Part shown: piece after piece, positions 35,059 through 43,577 of the stretch
Layout: each line of letters begins with the position of its first letter
Position numbering within the stretch: position 1 is the stretch's first letter
Assembly: GCA_016703665.1 (NCBI GenBank)
Contig: JADJBS010000016.1
Location: forward strand, 85,168 to 149,167
Direction: 5' to 3'
Length of the DNA stretch: 64,000 bases
Source of the DNA: Candidatus Defluviibacillus avedoerensis
GTDB lineage: Bacteria > Pseudomonadota > Gammaproteobacteria > Burkholderiales > Burkholderiaceae_C
Notes under the pieces: generated by a model
What the model was told of the DNA's origin: nothing
Seen by the model: the letters and a program-made list of their open reading frames with translations, nothing else
Databases searched by the model: none
Translations under genes and position numbers: made by a program

Positions 35059-36168
35059 ATGAACTTCAACCTCAAGCCTGAATCAATCGGAAAAGGCGGT
35101 GCTTTTAACGGCTCCTACAACGGCTCCTACAACGGCTCCTACAACGGCTCCTACAACGGGTCTTATAGCGGGGGAATTCCGGCTCCGTTTCTGAGTCTGG
35201 CTTTATCGCGTAGCCGTGAAAGCACCATTGACCCTCAGGACACGGGCAGGCATTGCATCAATGCAACTCAATTCTCAAACGAAGTATTGGATCAAGCGGA
35301 AATACTAAAGAACTGGTCCCCGAGTGTGCGGCACGCACTGACCTTGCCAGAACTTCTACGACCTATCGCATTCGAAAAGGCCAATGATGACTCGCAAGTG
35401 TTGAAATTGGGTGACCAGAATGCTTTGACCTTGGTGCGGCCTAAGATGGCATTCTTCCAAGGTCAAATCGGGGATGTTATCGAGTTCGCCCAACTCAGGG
35501 AGGACAGAGGCCCCGAGATATTGGCACAGGTTACAGAAACAGCCGCGTTTTGGAGCACGATCTTGCCCATGCATGATGGGAAAACGCCTGCAACCACAGA
35601 GCTCTTAGTCCTAGCAACTGACTTTGCGAAGTTCATCGAAATGCGCTTTAAGCATGAGTTCGCGTGCCCGCGGCCGGTTGACTACTCTCCACAGGTGCAG
35701 CCGATGATTCCAACACCCATGCATGGCGCGTTTCCGATGGGTCACATGTGTGAGGCTGCTGTTGTGGCACACATCCTCTCCTTTTTGGTCAGGAAAAGCA
35801 CGGCAATGGCCTCGACCGTCTTGCAACTACGGCGTTTAGCTTGGCGAATTGGCGAGAACCGGATTGTTGCGGGTGTGCATTTCCCCGTTGACTTGTTGGG
35901 TGGGCTGGCATTGGGAAATTGGATTGGCGAATACCTTTTGGCATGTGCTGGACAGTCAGGTAAGAAAATCTCTGGGACACTGACGTTCGATGCTGCGACG
36001 TCCACCGAAGTCCAAGTTCGACAGCTCTACATGAGTGGTTCACCCGTCTGTACGGCGCCACAAAATCCGAGCGAAATCGAAGTGACTGAAGTCCCTTTCC
36101 TGACTGACCTATTGGCTAGATCAGAGAAGGAATGGAAATGGTTGGTCCCTGAAAAAATTCAACTGTAA
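35059..36168 (+). CDS. PAP2/vanadium-dependent haloperoxidase-fold protein with NGSY repeats
   Basis: 369 residues, no signal peptide. The three phosphate/vanadate-binding motifs are complete: Lys198 to Arg205-Pro (KHEFACPRP), the PSGH-like FPMGHMCEA with His229, and Arg268-x5-His274-x3-Asp278 (NRIVAGVHFPVD). This fits either acid phosphatases or vanadium haloperoxidases; the absence of transmembrane helices favours a soluble enzyme. Residues 17-36 are five NGSY repeats. AGGAG lies upstream of ATG 35059. It lies between a cyclase and a subtilase gene, suggesting one functional unit. Halide or phosphate ester use cannot be decided. Confidence 0.82.
   Translation: MNFNLKPESIGKGGAFNGSYNGSYNGSYNGSYNGSYSGGIPAPFLSLALSRSRESTIDPQDTGRHCINATQFSNEVLDQAEILKNWSPSVRHALTLPELLRPIAFEKANDDSQVLKLGDQNALTLVRPKMAFFQGQIGDVIEFAQLREDRGPEILAQVTETAAFWSTILPMHDGKTPATTELLVLATDFAKFIEMRFKHEFACPRPVDYSPQVQPMIPTPMHGAFPMGHMCEAAVVAHILSFLVRKSTAMASTVLQLRRLAWRIGENRIVAGVHFPVDLLGGLALGNWIGEYLLACAGQSGKKISGTLTFDAATSTEVQVRQLYMSGSPVCTAPQNPSEIEVTEVPFLTDLLARSEKEWKWLVPEKIQL
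35108..35167 (+). repeat. Five tandem 12-bp repeats encoding NGSY
   Basis: AACGGCTCCTAC occurs four times exactly and a fifth time with changes (AACGGGTCTTAT). As the unit is 12 bp, gain or loss of copies keeps the reading frame, so the N-terminal length of the haloperoxidase-like protein can vary without breaking it. Confidence 0.95.
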
Positions 36169-36233
36169 GCGCTAGTTCAGAGTACCTGAGACACCACCCT
36201 GGCGTTACCTCATCCACTTCGCTTAGAGGCAAC

Positions 36234-38210
36234 ATGATTTGTACCCAACTCTTCAATTCAGCGTCAGAGCATTCAAGCAAGCTTGGACCCTATCTAGGCA
36301 ATGGACTGACTACGCATCTAGTGGATTACTGGTCCGGGCAACGCGATTGTCTGCCAGTGATGTTTGAACTTAAGCCAACCGACTTGGCCGTCGCTTGGCA
36401 AACCCTAACAGAATGGTTTGCGGCTTCCAAAGACTGTCGGCTTACAGTTGCTCACGATTGCAGCGCCTACGGAACTGCAGATTGCACTCAGGTGATGTTG
36501 GCCAAACTTCTCGAATCAGAACTCATTCACTACGTCGAGCTGGCTGATACTTTGAAGTCCAACCGGGCAACATATGGTCCTTCAATTCAAAAAAGTGTGT
36601 TGAACACTGAGCGTATACCGCGCATTTCTTCCGAAGAAATACCCGATCAAACGATACTGGGTGTTATAGACCATGGTTGCCCCTTTGCGCACCAGGTTTT
36701 TCGCAAAAACAATGGTGCTTCCAGGGTTTTCGCACTGTTGGATCAAGATGAAGACATAAGTGCGCCACATGACTATGGATCCACACCCGAAAGATTTGGC
36801 TACGGCAGACAACTCAATTCCGACAACATTAAAGGAATCATGGCGGATGCCAACGTAGGTGGCAGCATTGATGAAGCCTTATGCTACAAGTTGGGAGGGC
36901 AACCTCTAAAGACTCGCGCAACCCATGGAGCGCACGTACTTGGACTGCTCGCCAGCTCGCATGACACCGTACATGAAGACACCTTGTATCCAGAGTCTGT
37001 TGGCAAGGCGGCGAAGGCACCCATTGCGTTTGTGCAGTTGCCGAGGGCATTCCTTGAGACGCCTTTCTCGAAAACCATGGAGCGCTGCGTCTACGACGGA
37101 TTACGCTACTTGATGCTCTGTGGTGTGGCGTCCAACGCAAGCCGGGTGGTTGCTGTCGTCGATTATGGGACGCACCTGGGCTCGCATGATGGTACGGGTT
37201 GGCTAGAGACGGCACTGGACGCCATGATTTCGGAGGCAAGCAATAAGCACAACCTTAGGTTGGACATTTTCTTTCCATCTGGCAACGCGTTTGAAAAGAG
37301 AATACATGCGCGAATAGACCAGATTGTCCCGAAAAGGACCTCGCTGCACTGGGTGATTCCGCCAGCACACGACGCACCCAGCTTCCTTGAAATTTGGTAC
37401 AAGCTAACCGAAAAAGAGGAAAAGGAAAAGAATCTCAACCCCCTCGTCTTTAAGAATCCTGCGGGCAAAGTGGTTTGCAAATTAGAACTTTCAGGAAACC
37501 AATTTCCAGTGACTTGGCCATCGGAGAACGATGCAGTTTGCGTGGCCACGCAAAAGCAATTTGGCGCGCAAGCCATGGTCTTGATTCAGATCGCACCAAC
37601 CTCAGTCTCTGCTGAACGCTCGTGCGCAGATGCTGGACGATGGACTTTGGAGTTCGACTCCGAGTCAAGATCAGATATTTCATTGGATGTTTTTGTCAGC
37701 TCAGGCGGTACAAACATTGGTTTTGCGCAGCGTGTATGGCCAACACATTTAATGAAAACGCCAGCCTCTGGTGACAACTGCAAGATCACCGGTATCGGCA
37801 CAGCAATCAGTACAGCATGTGGTGAAAATACATGGATGGTGAGCGGCTATGAAGCCTGGCTTCCTTACCAATTGGCGTCTTACGCCTGTTCTGGTCCAGT
37901 CAGAGGCGGAAAGCGGAGCAAAGACTTTCCAGAAATCACGGAGGATGAAAACGACCTGCCCAAAAAGATTTGTGGCGCTGACCTGGCCGGGGTCACAGAA
38001 CAAGGTTTCACGCGACCTGGCGTGCGCCAGATCGGTACCCGCAGTGGAAGCTATATCCGTTTGATCGGCACAAGTATGGCTGCACCTCAGGTCGCCCGGA
38101 AAGTGATTGACACTGACGGAATCCTAGCGAGTATTTCGATCGGGTCCCAAAGCAAGGCACCTCGCAAAGGGACTAAGGAGCGGCAAGAGGCTTTTGAACG
38201 GCGTGTTTAG
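36234..38210 (+). CDS. S8 subtilase-family serine peptidase, leaderless
   Basis: 658 residues, without a signal peptide or propeptide-like start. Catalytic triad: Asp146 (GVIDHGCPFAH), His231 (THGAHVLGLL) and Ser614 (GTSMAAPQVAR). The Asn of the oxyanion hole may be in FFPSGNAFEK. About 200 residues of beta-rich sequence are inserted between His and Ser (near 380-560), larger than in simple subtilisins. Third gene of the cassette, 65 bp after the haloperoxidase-like gene. Because it is predicted to stay inside the cell, the substrate is likely a cytosolic protein; one of the neighbouring products is possible, but this is speculation. Confidence 0.85.
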   Translation: MICTQLFNSASEHSSKLGPYLGNGLTTHLVDYWSGQRDCLPVMFELKPTDLAVAWQTLTEWFAASKDCRLTVAHDCSAYGTADCTQVMLAKLLESELIHYVELADTLKSNRATYGPSIQKSVLNTERIPRISSEEIPDQTILGVIDHGCPFAHQVFRKNNGASRVFALLDQDEDISAPHDYGSTPERFGYGRQLNSDNIKGIMADANVGGSIDEALCYKLGGQPLKTRATHGAHVLGLLASSHDTVHEDTLYPESVGKAAKAPIAFVQLPRAFLETPFSKTMERCVYDGLRYLMLCGVASNASRVVAVVDYGTHLGSHDGTGWLETALDAMISEASNKHNLRLDIFFPSGNAFEKRIHARIDQIVPKRTSLHWVIPPAHDAPSFLEIWYKLTEKEEKEKNLNPLVFKNPAGKVVCKLELSGNQFPVTWPSENDAVCVATQKQFGAQAMVLIQIAPTSVSAERSCADAGRWTLEFDSESRSDISLDVFVSSGGTNIGFAQRVWPTHLMKTPASGDNCKITGIGTAISTACGENTWMVSGYEAWLPYQLASYACSGPVRGGKRSKDFPEITEDENDLPKKICGADLAGVTEQGFTRPGVRQIGTRSGSYIRLIGTSMAAPQVARKVIDTDGILASISIGSQSKAPRKGTKERQEAFERRV

Positions 38211-38276
38211 AGCGGACCGCCGACTGAAATCATGTTGGGTAAGAGGTGGTGAATCTAGCACCGGGCTTGAACTCAC

Positions 38277-39050
38277 TCAACACAGCTTAATCGACGACAC
38301 CACAGGCGGCAGTGTTGAGACTTTGCCCATCAATTCACGAATACTGTTGCTCTGGGTCTTGCCGCGCAGTTGCTTGACCTGTGTGCGCACGGTGGAGACG
38401 GCCAGGTTTTTTTGATCAGCAATCTCCTGCACCTCCATGCCTTTGGCCAGGCCGGACAGCACAGATTTTTCGGCACCCGTCAGGCCAAAGCTCTGGGCAA
38501 AAAAGTGCAGGCTGATTTGCTCACACAGTACGTGGCGGCTGGTGATCACCAGCACGGGCAAGGCACCGCCCACGGCTTCGGCGGGGTGGCCCATGGGCAC
38601 CATTGCCAAGCTGGTGCCTGTCTCGACCTGGTCGGGGCCCCGGGTACGCAGATCGATCATGCTGCGTGTGCCCTGCCCTGCGCGGTGAACGGCATAGTCC
38701 AGCGCGGCCTGCTTGCCAGGGATACGGGTGCACAAGCGACCCTCTTCGGCATGCAAAATCTGGCCACGGCCAAGCTCAGCGCGGGCCAAGTGGTTAACGT
38801 GCCAAATGGCGCCTTTGACATCAAGCAGCACCATGCCGTAGTCGATTTCGTCCAGCATGCGCATCAAGAAAAGGTGCAAGGGCGCCTGTGACGAGCGTTC
38901 TGCATGGTCCGTTAAGCGCCGCCTCATGGGCAGCACATTGCTGGTGTTGGCTGCAACCTTGTGAGTGAAAGTCTGTCGCCTGTCCAGGTCAGGTTCTGGA
39001 ATTGAAGCTAAGGATGCAGCCATGCGACTGCTGCTTAAGCCGTCATACAT
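38277..39050 (-). CDS. LuxR-family (FixJ/NarL-type HTH) transcriptional regulator
   Basis: 257 residues. Residues about 60-175 look like a PAS-type sensor (DEIDYGMVLLDVKGAIWHVN); the C-terminus carries a LuxR helix-turn-helix (LTGAEKSVLSGLAKGMEVQEIADQKNLAVSTVRTQVKQL, quoted in part). No phospho-acceptor receiver is present. A 19-bp palindrome lies 47-65 bp upstream of the start and might be an autoregulatory site. The adjacent SDR gene on the same strand is broken. Confidence 0.82.
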   Translation of the reverse strand: MYDGLSSSRMAASLASIPEPDLDRRQTFTHKVAANTSNVLPMRRRLTDHAERSSQAPLHLFLMRMLDEIDYGMVLLDVKGAIWHVNHLARAELGRGQILHAEEGRLCTRIPGKQAALDYAVHRAGQGTRSMIDLRTRGPDQVETGTSLAMVPMGHPAEAVGGALPVLVITSRHVLCEQISLHFFAQSFGLTGAEKSVLSGLAKGMEVQEIADQKNLAVSTVRTQVKQLRGKTQSNSIRELMGKVSTLPPVVSSIKLC

Positions 39051-39096
39051 CTAGCACACTCCCATGTCGATATGCATGGTCAGAGTCTAGATAAAT

Positions 39097-39115
39097 CACA
39101 CCCTTCAAGGGTGTG
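39097..39115. promoter_or_regulatory. 19-bp perfect inverted repeat upstream of the LuxR-type gene
   Basis: CACACCCTT and AAGGGTGTG flank a single C. It lies in the 120-bp gap upstream of the regulator start, where an operator could be. It lacks a T-run, so it is not a clear terminator. Confidence 0.45.
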
Positions 39116-39142
39116 TTGTGTTACCCAATACAGTGTGACTTA

Positions 39143-39164
39143 ATGCCCATGTCGTCATGGGCAT
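39143..39164 (-). terminator. Hairpin after the SDR gene (possible terminator)
   Basis: ATGCCCATG and CATGGGCAT form a 9-bp stem with loop TCGT, six bases past the SDR stop. There is no strong U-tract, so it may act as a transcript-end or RNA-stability hairpin rather than a standard terminator. Confidence 0.4.
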
Positions 39165-39170
39165 AGGTTA

Positions 39171-39925
39171 TCAACCTCGTCCAACAAACGGCATCTTGGT
39201 GGCCATGACGGTATGGAACAGCACATTGGCTTCGAGCGGCAAGCTGGCCATGTAGACCACGCTTTGGCCGACGACGTTGACATCCATCACAGGCTCGATC
39301 GCCACTTCGCCATTGGCCTGTACCACGCCCTTGGTAAAGCGTGCTGCCATCTCGGTCATGGCGTTGCCGATGTCGATTTGGCCCACGGCTATGTTGTACT
39401 TGCGGCCATCCAAGGCGGCGGTTTTGGTCAGGCCACTCACGCCGTGTTTGGTGGCGGTGTAGGCGATGGAGTTGGGGCGCGGCGCGTGGGCGGAAATGCT
39501 GCCGTTGTTGATGATGCGTCCACCCATGGGGTTTGAGCTTTCATGACCTTGAAGGCCTGCTGGATGCAATAGAACATGCCGTTGAAGTTGATGTCCACTA
39601 CGTTTTTCCACTGTTCAATGGTCAAGTCTTCCAGCGGGATACCGGGTGCATTGACGCCTGCATTGTTGAACAGCACATCCACCCGACCAAACGCCTTGAC
39701 GGCAGCTTCAAACAAGGCTTGCACCGAGGCGGGGTCAGAGACATCGGTGGACACGGGCAAGGCATTGGCCTGCGCTGCGGATTCGGCCTGCACTTCCCGC
39801 AGTGGCTCCATGCGGCGGCCCGCCAGGACGACCTTATAGCCTGCGGCCAGCAATGCAAGCGCAGCGGCTTTACCGATACCAGAACCAGCGCCCGTGACAA
39901 TGGCAACTTTGGGTGATGAACTCAT
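39171..39925 (-). pseudogene. Short-chain dehydrogenase/reductase, frameshifted
   Basis: The N-terminal frame (39925 leftward) has VTGAGSGIGKAAA, DVSDPASVQALF and NNAGVNAPG, and ends in nonsense after FKVMKAQTP. The next frame continues MGGRIINNGSISAH with the catalytic Ser, and YTATKHGVSGL with Tyr-x3-Lys, to the stop at 39171. One base missing in the CCCC run near 39529 explains the break. Together about 250 residues, normal for the family. Either a true pseudogene or a homopolymer error. It was probably an NAD(P)-dependent alcohol dehydrogenase; the substrate is unknown. Confidence 0.85.
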
Positions 39926-39964
39926 GTTTTTGTCTTCTCTGTTGAGGAAAATTGAGCGCCAATC

Positions 39965-42304
39965 TTAGCGGCGTGATTTGCGTTTTTTGCCTGCTGCCTT
40001 TTTGACGTTGTCGCGTAAGGTCTGAATAGGTGAACGCGGTGCGCGGTCGCGCTCACGCTGGGTATCGCGTTCGGCGTCGCGATTGCCCCGTCTGGCGCTT
40101 GTTTTGCTCGGGGCCATGCCGTTGCCTGCAGTGATGACGCCTTTGTCTTTGCCTGCACGGGCAAGCAAGGCCTCGCCCTCGCGCACCAGGCGGAAATCAA
40201 TCTTGCGACCATCCAGGTCTACCCGGCTCACCTGCACACGCACCCGATCACCAATGTGGTACCTGATGCCAGTGCGTTCGCCGCGCAGCTCTTGCCTGGC
40301 TTCATCGAACTTGAAGTATTCGCCGCCCAGCTCTGTGATGTGAACCAGGCCTTCGACATACAAAGCATCGAGCGTGACGAAGATGCCAAAGCTGGTGGCC
40401 GTGGTGACCACGCCGCCATATTCCTCGCCCAAATGCTCGCGCATGTATTTGCATTTGAGCCAGGCTTCCACGTCGCGGCTGGCCTCGTCAGCACGGCGCT
40501 CGTTGGCACTGCAATGCAGGCCTGCGGCTTGCCAGGCTTGGTTGGCGGCCTGCGCTGCTTTGCTGAGCTTTTGCGTGGGTTCACCCACTTTGCTGGAAAC
40601 ACGGCCTCCTGCGTTCTTGGCCAGACGCTTGGTCAACTTAGCATGCGCTTCGCCTGGAATGGGCAAGTTGGGTAGCTGGTACTTGGTCTTGTCCAGAATG
40701 GATTTGATAACCCTGTGCACCAGCAGATCGGGATAACGGCGAATCGGGCTGGTGAAGTGGGTGTAAGCGTCAAACGCCAAGCCAAAGTGCCCACTGTTGA
40801 TGGGGGTGTATATGGCCTGCTGCATGGAGCGCAGCAACATGGAGTGGATTTGCTGCGCGTCGGGGCGGTCTTTGGTGGACTCGGCAATCGCGGCAAACTC
40901 GGCAGTCTTGGGGTCGTCGCTCACGGCTTGGTTTACGCCCATGGCCTTCAGGTAAGCGCGCAACACTTCGATCTTTTCAGGCGTGGGGCCTTCGTGTACG
41001 CGGAACAGACCCGGCTGCTTATTGGTGGCAATAAAGTCTGCGCTGCATACGTTGGCAGCGAGCATGGCCTCTTCAATCAGTTTGTGCGCATCGTTGCGTG
41101 TGCGAGGAATGATTTTTTCAATTCGGCCATTGTCGTCACAGACAATTTGAGTCTCAGTGGTTTCAAAGTCCACGGCGCCTCGTTTGTGGCGTGACTTGAG
41201 AAGTGCGCGGTACACATCGTGCAGGTTGAGCAAGTCTTCCACACAGTCTTTGCGCTTGGCCGCTTCTGGCCCTCGGGTATTGGCCAGGATGGCAGCAACT
41301 TCGGTGTAAGTAAAGCGCGCATGGCTGAACATCACGGCGGGATAAAACTGGTAGGCCGTGACTTCGCCATCGGTGCTGACCATCATGTCGCAGACCATGC
41401 ACAGGCGCTCGACATCAGGGTTGAGCGAGCACAGGCCGTTCGACAGCTTTTCTGGCAGCATGGGAATCACACGACGCGGAAAGTACACGCTGGTGGCTCG
41501 GTCATACGCATCGATGTCAATGGCTGAGCCATTCAGCACGTAATGGCTGACGTCGGCAATGGCCACCAACAGACGCCAGCCATCGGTCGCGCTACGGCCT
41601 TTGCCGATCTTGACTGGCTCGCAATAAACGGCATCGTCAAAATCGCGCGCGTCTTCTCCGTCAATGGTGACGAGGGGCACATCGGTCAAATCAACGCGGT
41701 GCTTGTGATCTTCGGGACGCACTTTGTCCGGCAGGGCTTTAGCCATCGCCAGGCAAGCCTCAGAAAACACATGTGGCACGCTGTACTTGCGCACAGCGAT
41801 TTCGATCTCCATTCCAGGGTCATCGATTTCGCCAAGCACTTCTTTAACGCGACCCACGGGTTGGCCATACAGAGCAGGCGGCTCGGTTAGCTCAACCACA
41901 ACCACCTGCCCAGTCTTCGCAGACCCGGTAGCGCCTTTGGGAATCAGGACATCTTGACCAAAGCGTTTGTCCTCGGGGGCCAGCAACCACACGCCTGCTT
42001 CAAACAGCAGGCGGCCAATGATGGGCTGAGGCGGTCGCTCGATGATTTCGGTGATGCGGCCTTCGGGTCGACCTTTGCGGTCGCTTCGCACGATGCGGAC
42101 CTTGACGCGGTCCTTGTGCATAGCCGCACGCATTTCGTTGGGGGGTAAATAGATGTCTGATTCACCGTCGTCACGGATCACAAAACCGTGTCCGTCTCGG
42201 TGGCCCTGAACAGTGCCGTCAACTTCGTCCAGCAATCCGCTGGGGGCGTGAATATTTTTGATACAATAGCTCTCTTTCCTGAATACATGAGACAAGTTGC
42301 ACAC
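39965..42304 (-). CDS. rnr: Ribonuclease R, missing the N-terminal helix-turn-helix region
   Basis: 779 residues as written. Cold-shock domains (GTVQGHRDGHGFVIRDDGESDIYLPP), the RNB catalytic domain with the Asp cluster TIDGEDARDFDDAVYCE, the S1 domain near EYGGVVTTATSFGIFVTLDALYVEG and a basic tail are complete. Relatives carry about 75-100 more N-terminal residues before the first cold-shock domain; here that part is absent and the first 25 codons read through the promoter region of the opposite-strand tRNA. The nominal start is GTG 42304; a later TTG (near 42237) is possible. It should keep nuclease activity if it is expressed, but start and promoter are unclear. Confidence 0.85.
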   Translation of the reverse strand: MCNLSHVFRKESYCIKNIHAPSGLLDEVDGTVQGHRDGHGFVIRDDGESDIYLPPNEMRAAMHKDRVKVRIVRSDRKGRPEGRITEIIERPPQPIIGRLLFEAGVWLLAPEDKRFGQDVLIPKGATGSAKTGQVVVVELTEPPALYGQPVGRVKEVLGEIDDPGMEIEIAVRKYSVPHVFSEACLAMAKALPDKVRPEDHKHRVDLTDVPLVTIDGEDARDFDDAVYCEPVKIGKGRSATDGWRLLVAIADVSHYVLNGSAIDIDAYDRATSVYFPRRVIPMLPEKLSNGLCSLNPDVERLCMVCDMMVSTDGEVTAYQFYPAVMFSHARFTYTEVAAILANTRGPEAAKRKDCVEDLLNLHDVYRALLKSRHKRGAVDFETTETQIVCDDNGRIEKIIPRTRNDAHKLIEEAMLAANVCSADFIATNKQPGLFRVHEGPTPEKIEVLRAYLKAMGVNQAVSDDPKTAEFAAIAESTKDRPDAQQIHSMLLRSMQQAIYTPINSGHFGLAFDAYTHFTSPIRRYPDLLVHRVIKSILDKTKYQLPNLPIPGEAHAKLTKRLAKNAGGRVSSKVGEPTQKLSKAAQAANQAWQAAGLHCSANERRADEASRDVEAWLKCKYMREHLGEEYGGVVTTATSFGIFVTLDALYVEGLVHITELGGEYFKFDEARQELRGERTGIRYHIGDRVRVQVSRVDLDGRKIDFRLVREGEALLARAGKDKGVITAGNGMAPSKTSARRGNRDAERDTQRERDRAPRSPIQTLRDNVKKAAGKKRKSRR
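42262..42267 (+). promoter_or_regulatory. Candidate -10 element of the tRNA-Leu promoter
   Basis: TACAAT lies 53 bp upstream of the tRNA 5' end within an AT-rich patch (AATATTTTTGATACAATAG). No good -35 hexamer is seen at normal spacing. It overlaps the 5' end of the rnr frame on the other strand. Confidence 0.35.
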
Positions 42305-42319
42305 CTTAGCAGCTTGTTT

Positions 42320-42404
<85 letters not shown>

Positions 42405-42436
42405 ATCATAAGTGGAAACACTGGCTGATTTGATCA

Positions 42437-42470
42437 AGCCGACAGTTCTGACGAATTGTCGGCTTTTTTA
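42437..42470 (+). terminator. Rho-independent terminator of the tRNA-Leu transcript
   Basis: AGCCGACA at 42437-42444 pairs with TGTCGGCT at 42457-42464, followed by a T-run. It lies 33 bp after the tRNA. Confidence 0.88.
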
Positions 42471-42580
42471 TTTTTCGCAGGCATTCTGGTGACACTTGCG
42501 TTCGGTCAAGTCGCGTCAGGCTGTTCTCAGCAACAATGGGTACAAAGAGTGATTCATCAAGATCACTCGAGGAGACTCCA

Positions 42581-43507
42581 TTGTTGTCCGCATTCATCAC
42601 CCATTCAGACTGTGCCCGCCATGAGATGGGCCCCCATCACCCTGAATGCCCGGAGCGTTTGGGCGCCATTTCAGACATGCTGTTGACCAAGGGTTTGCTG
42701 GACTACATGCACACCTATGATGCTCCGTTGGCAACCGTAGAACAGCTTGGTCACGCGCACTCTACTCGCTATGTGAATGACCTGATTGGCGCGTCTCCCA
42801 CAGAGGGATATCACGCGTTGGACCCAGATACCAACATGAACCCGTTCACCATACGGGCGGCGTTGCGTTCAGCAGGTGCTGCGGTGCTGGCCACAGATCT
42901 GGTCATCAGCGGTGAGGTGCCCACAGCATTTTGCAATATCCGCCCACCTGGACACCATGCCGAACGCGATGCAGCGATGGGGTTTTGCTTTTTCAACAAT
43001 TGCGCAGTGGGCATTCGCCATGCGTTGTATGTGCACGGACTGGAGCGCGTTGCACTGATTGACTTTGACGTTCACCACGGCAACGGCAGCGAAGATATTT
43101 TTCGGAATGACGAGCGCGTATTGATGTGCTCTATTTTTGAAAAAGGCCTCTACCCTTTCAACGGCGAAACTGCTACGGGCCCCAACATGGTGAACGTGGG
43201 CATGCCTACCCGCACAGGCAGCGACGTGTTTCGCGCGGCGGTCACGGATCAGTGGATGCCGGCATTGGAAGCATTCAAGCCTCAGATGATTTACATATCG
43301 GCCGGGTTTGACGCTCACCGCGAGGATGACATGGGCAACCTGGGGCTGGTAGAGGCAGACTATGAATGGGTGACCAAGCAACTGATGACTATTGCGAGCA
43401 AGCACGCCAAAGGGCGCATCGTTTCATGCCTGGAAGGCGGGTATGTCCTCAGTCCGCTGGCACGCAGTGTCGCTGCACATGTGAAGGTTTTGATAGGTGC
43501 TGATTGA
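42581..43507 (+). CDS. Histone-deacetylase-family protein (AcuC/HDAC class II-like)
   Basis: 308 residues from the TTG at 42581, chosen because GAGGAG lies six bases upstream; an ATG 15 codons earlier has no such site. All catalytic motifs are present: RPPGHHAERDAAMGFCFFNN (His pair), FDVHHGNGSEDIF (metal-binding Asp and His) and SAGFDAHREDDMG, plus CLEGGY. It should be a zinc deacetylase of acetyl-lysine or acetylated small molecules such as polyamines. The next gene carries an acetyltransferase domain, which makes an opposing pair plausible. Confidence 0.88.
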   Translation: MLSAFITHSDCARHEMGPHHPECPERLGAISDMLLTKGLLDYMHTYDAPLATVEQLGHAHSTRYVNDLIGASPTEGYHALDPDTNMNPFTIRAALRSAGAAVLATDLVISGEVPTAFCNIRPPGHHAERDAAMGFCFFNNCAVGIRHALYVHGLERVALIDFDVHHGNGSEDIFRNDERVLMCSIFEKGLYPFNGETATGPNMVNVGMPTRTGSDVFRAAVTDQWMPALEAFKPQMIYISAGFDAHREDDMGNLGLVEADYEWVTKQLMTIASKHAKGRIVSCLEGGYVLSPLARSVAAHVKVLIGAD

Positions 43508-43577
43508 CACGTAAAGGCGTATCAAGGTCAGCGGATTTTTTTGACCCTGGGTATCGTGAGATGCCTTTTAATTCTGT

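Noticed and set aside
35108..35167. Short tandem repeat as a possible CRISPR
   Set aside because: Unit is 12 bp without spacers and in-frame; CRISPR arrays need longer repeats and unique spacers. No CRISPR array or cas gene was seen anywhere in the window.
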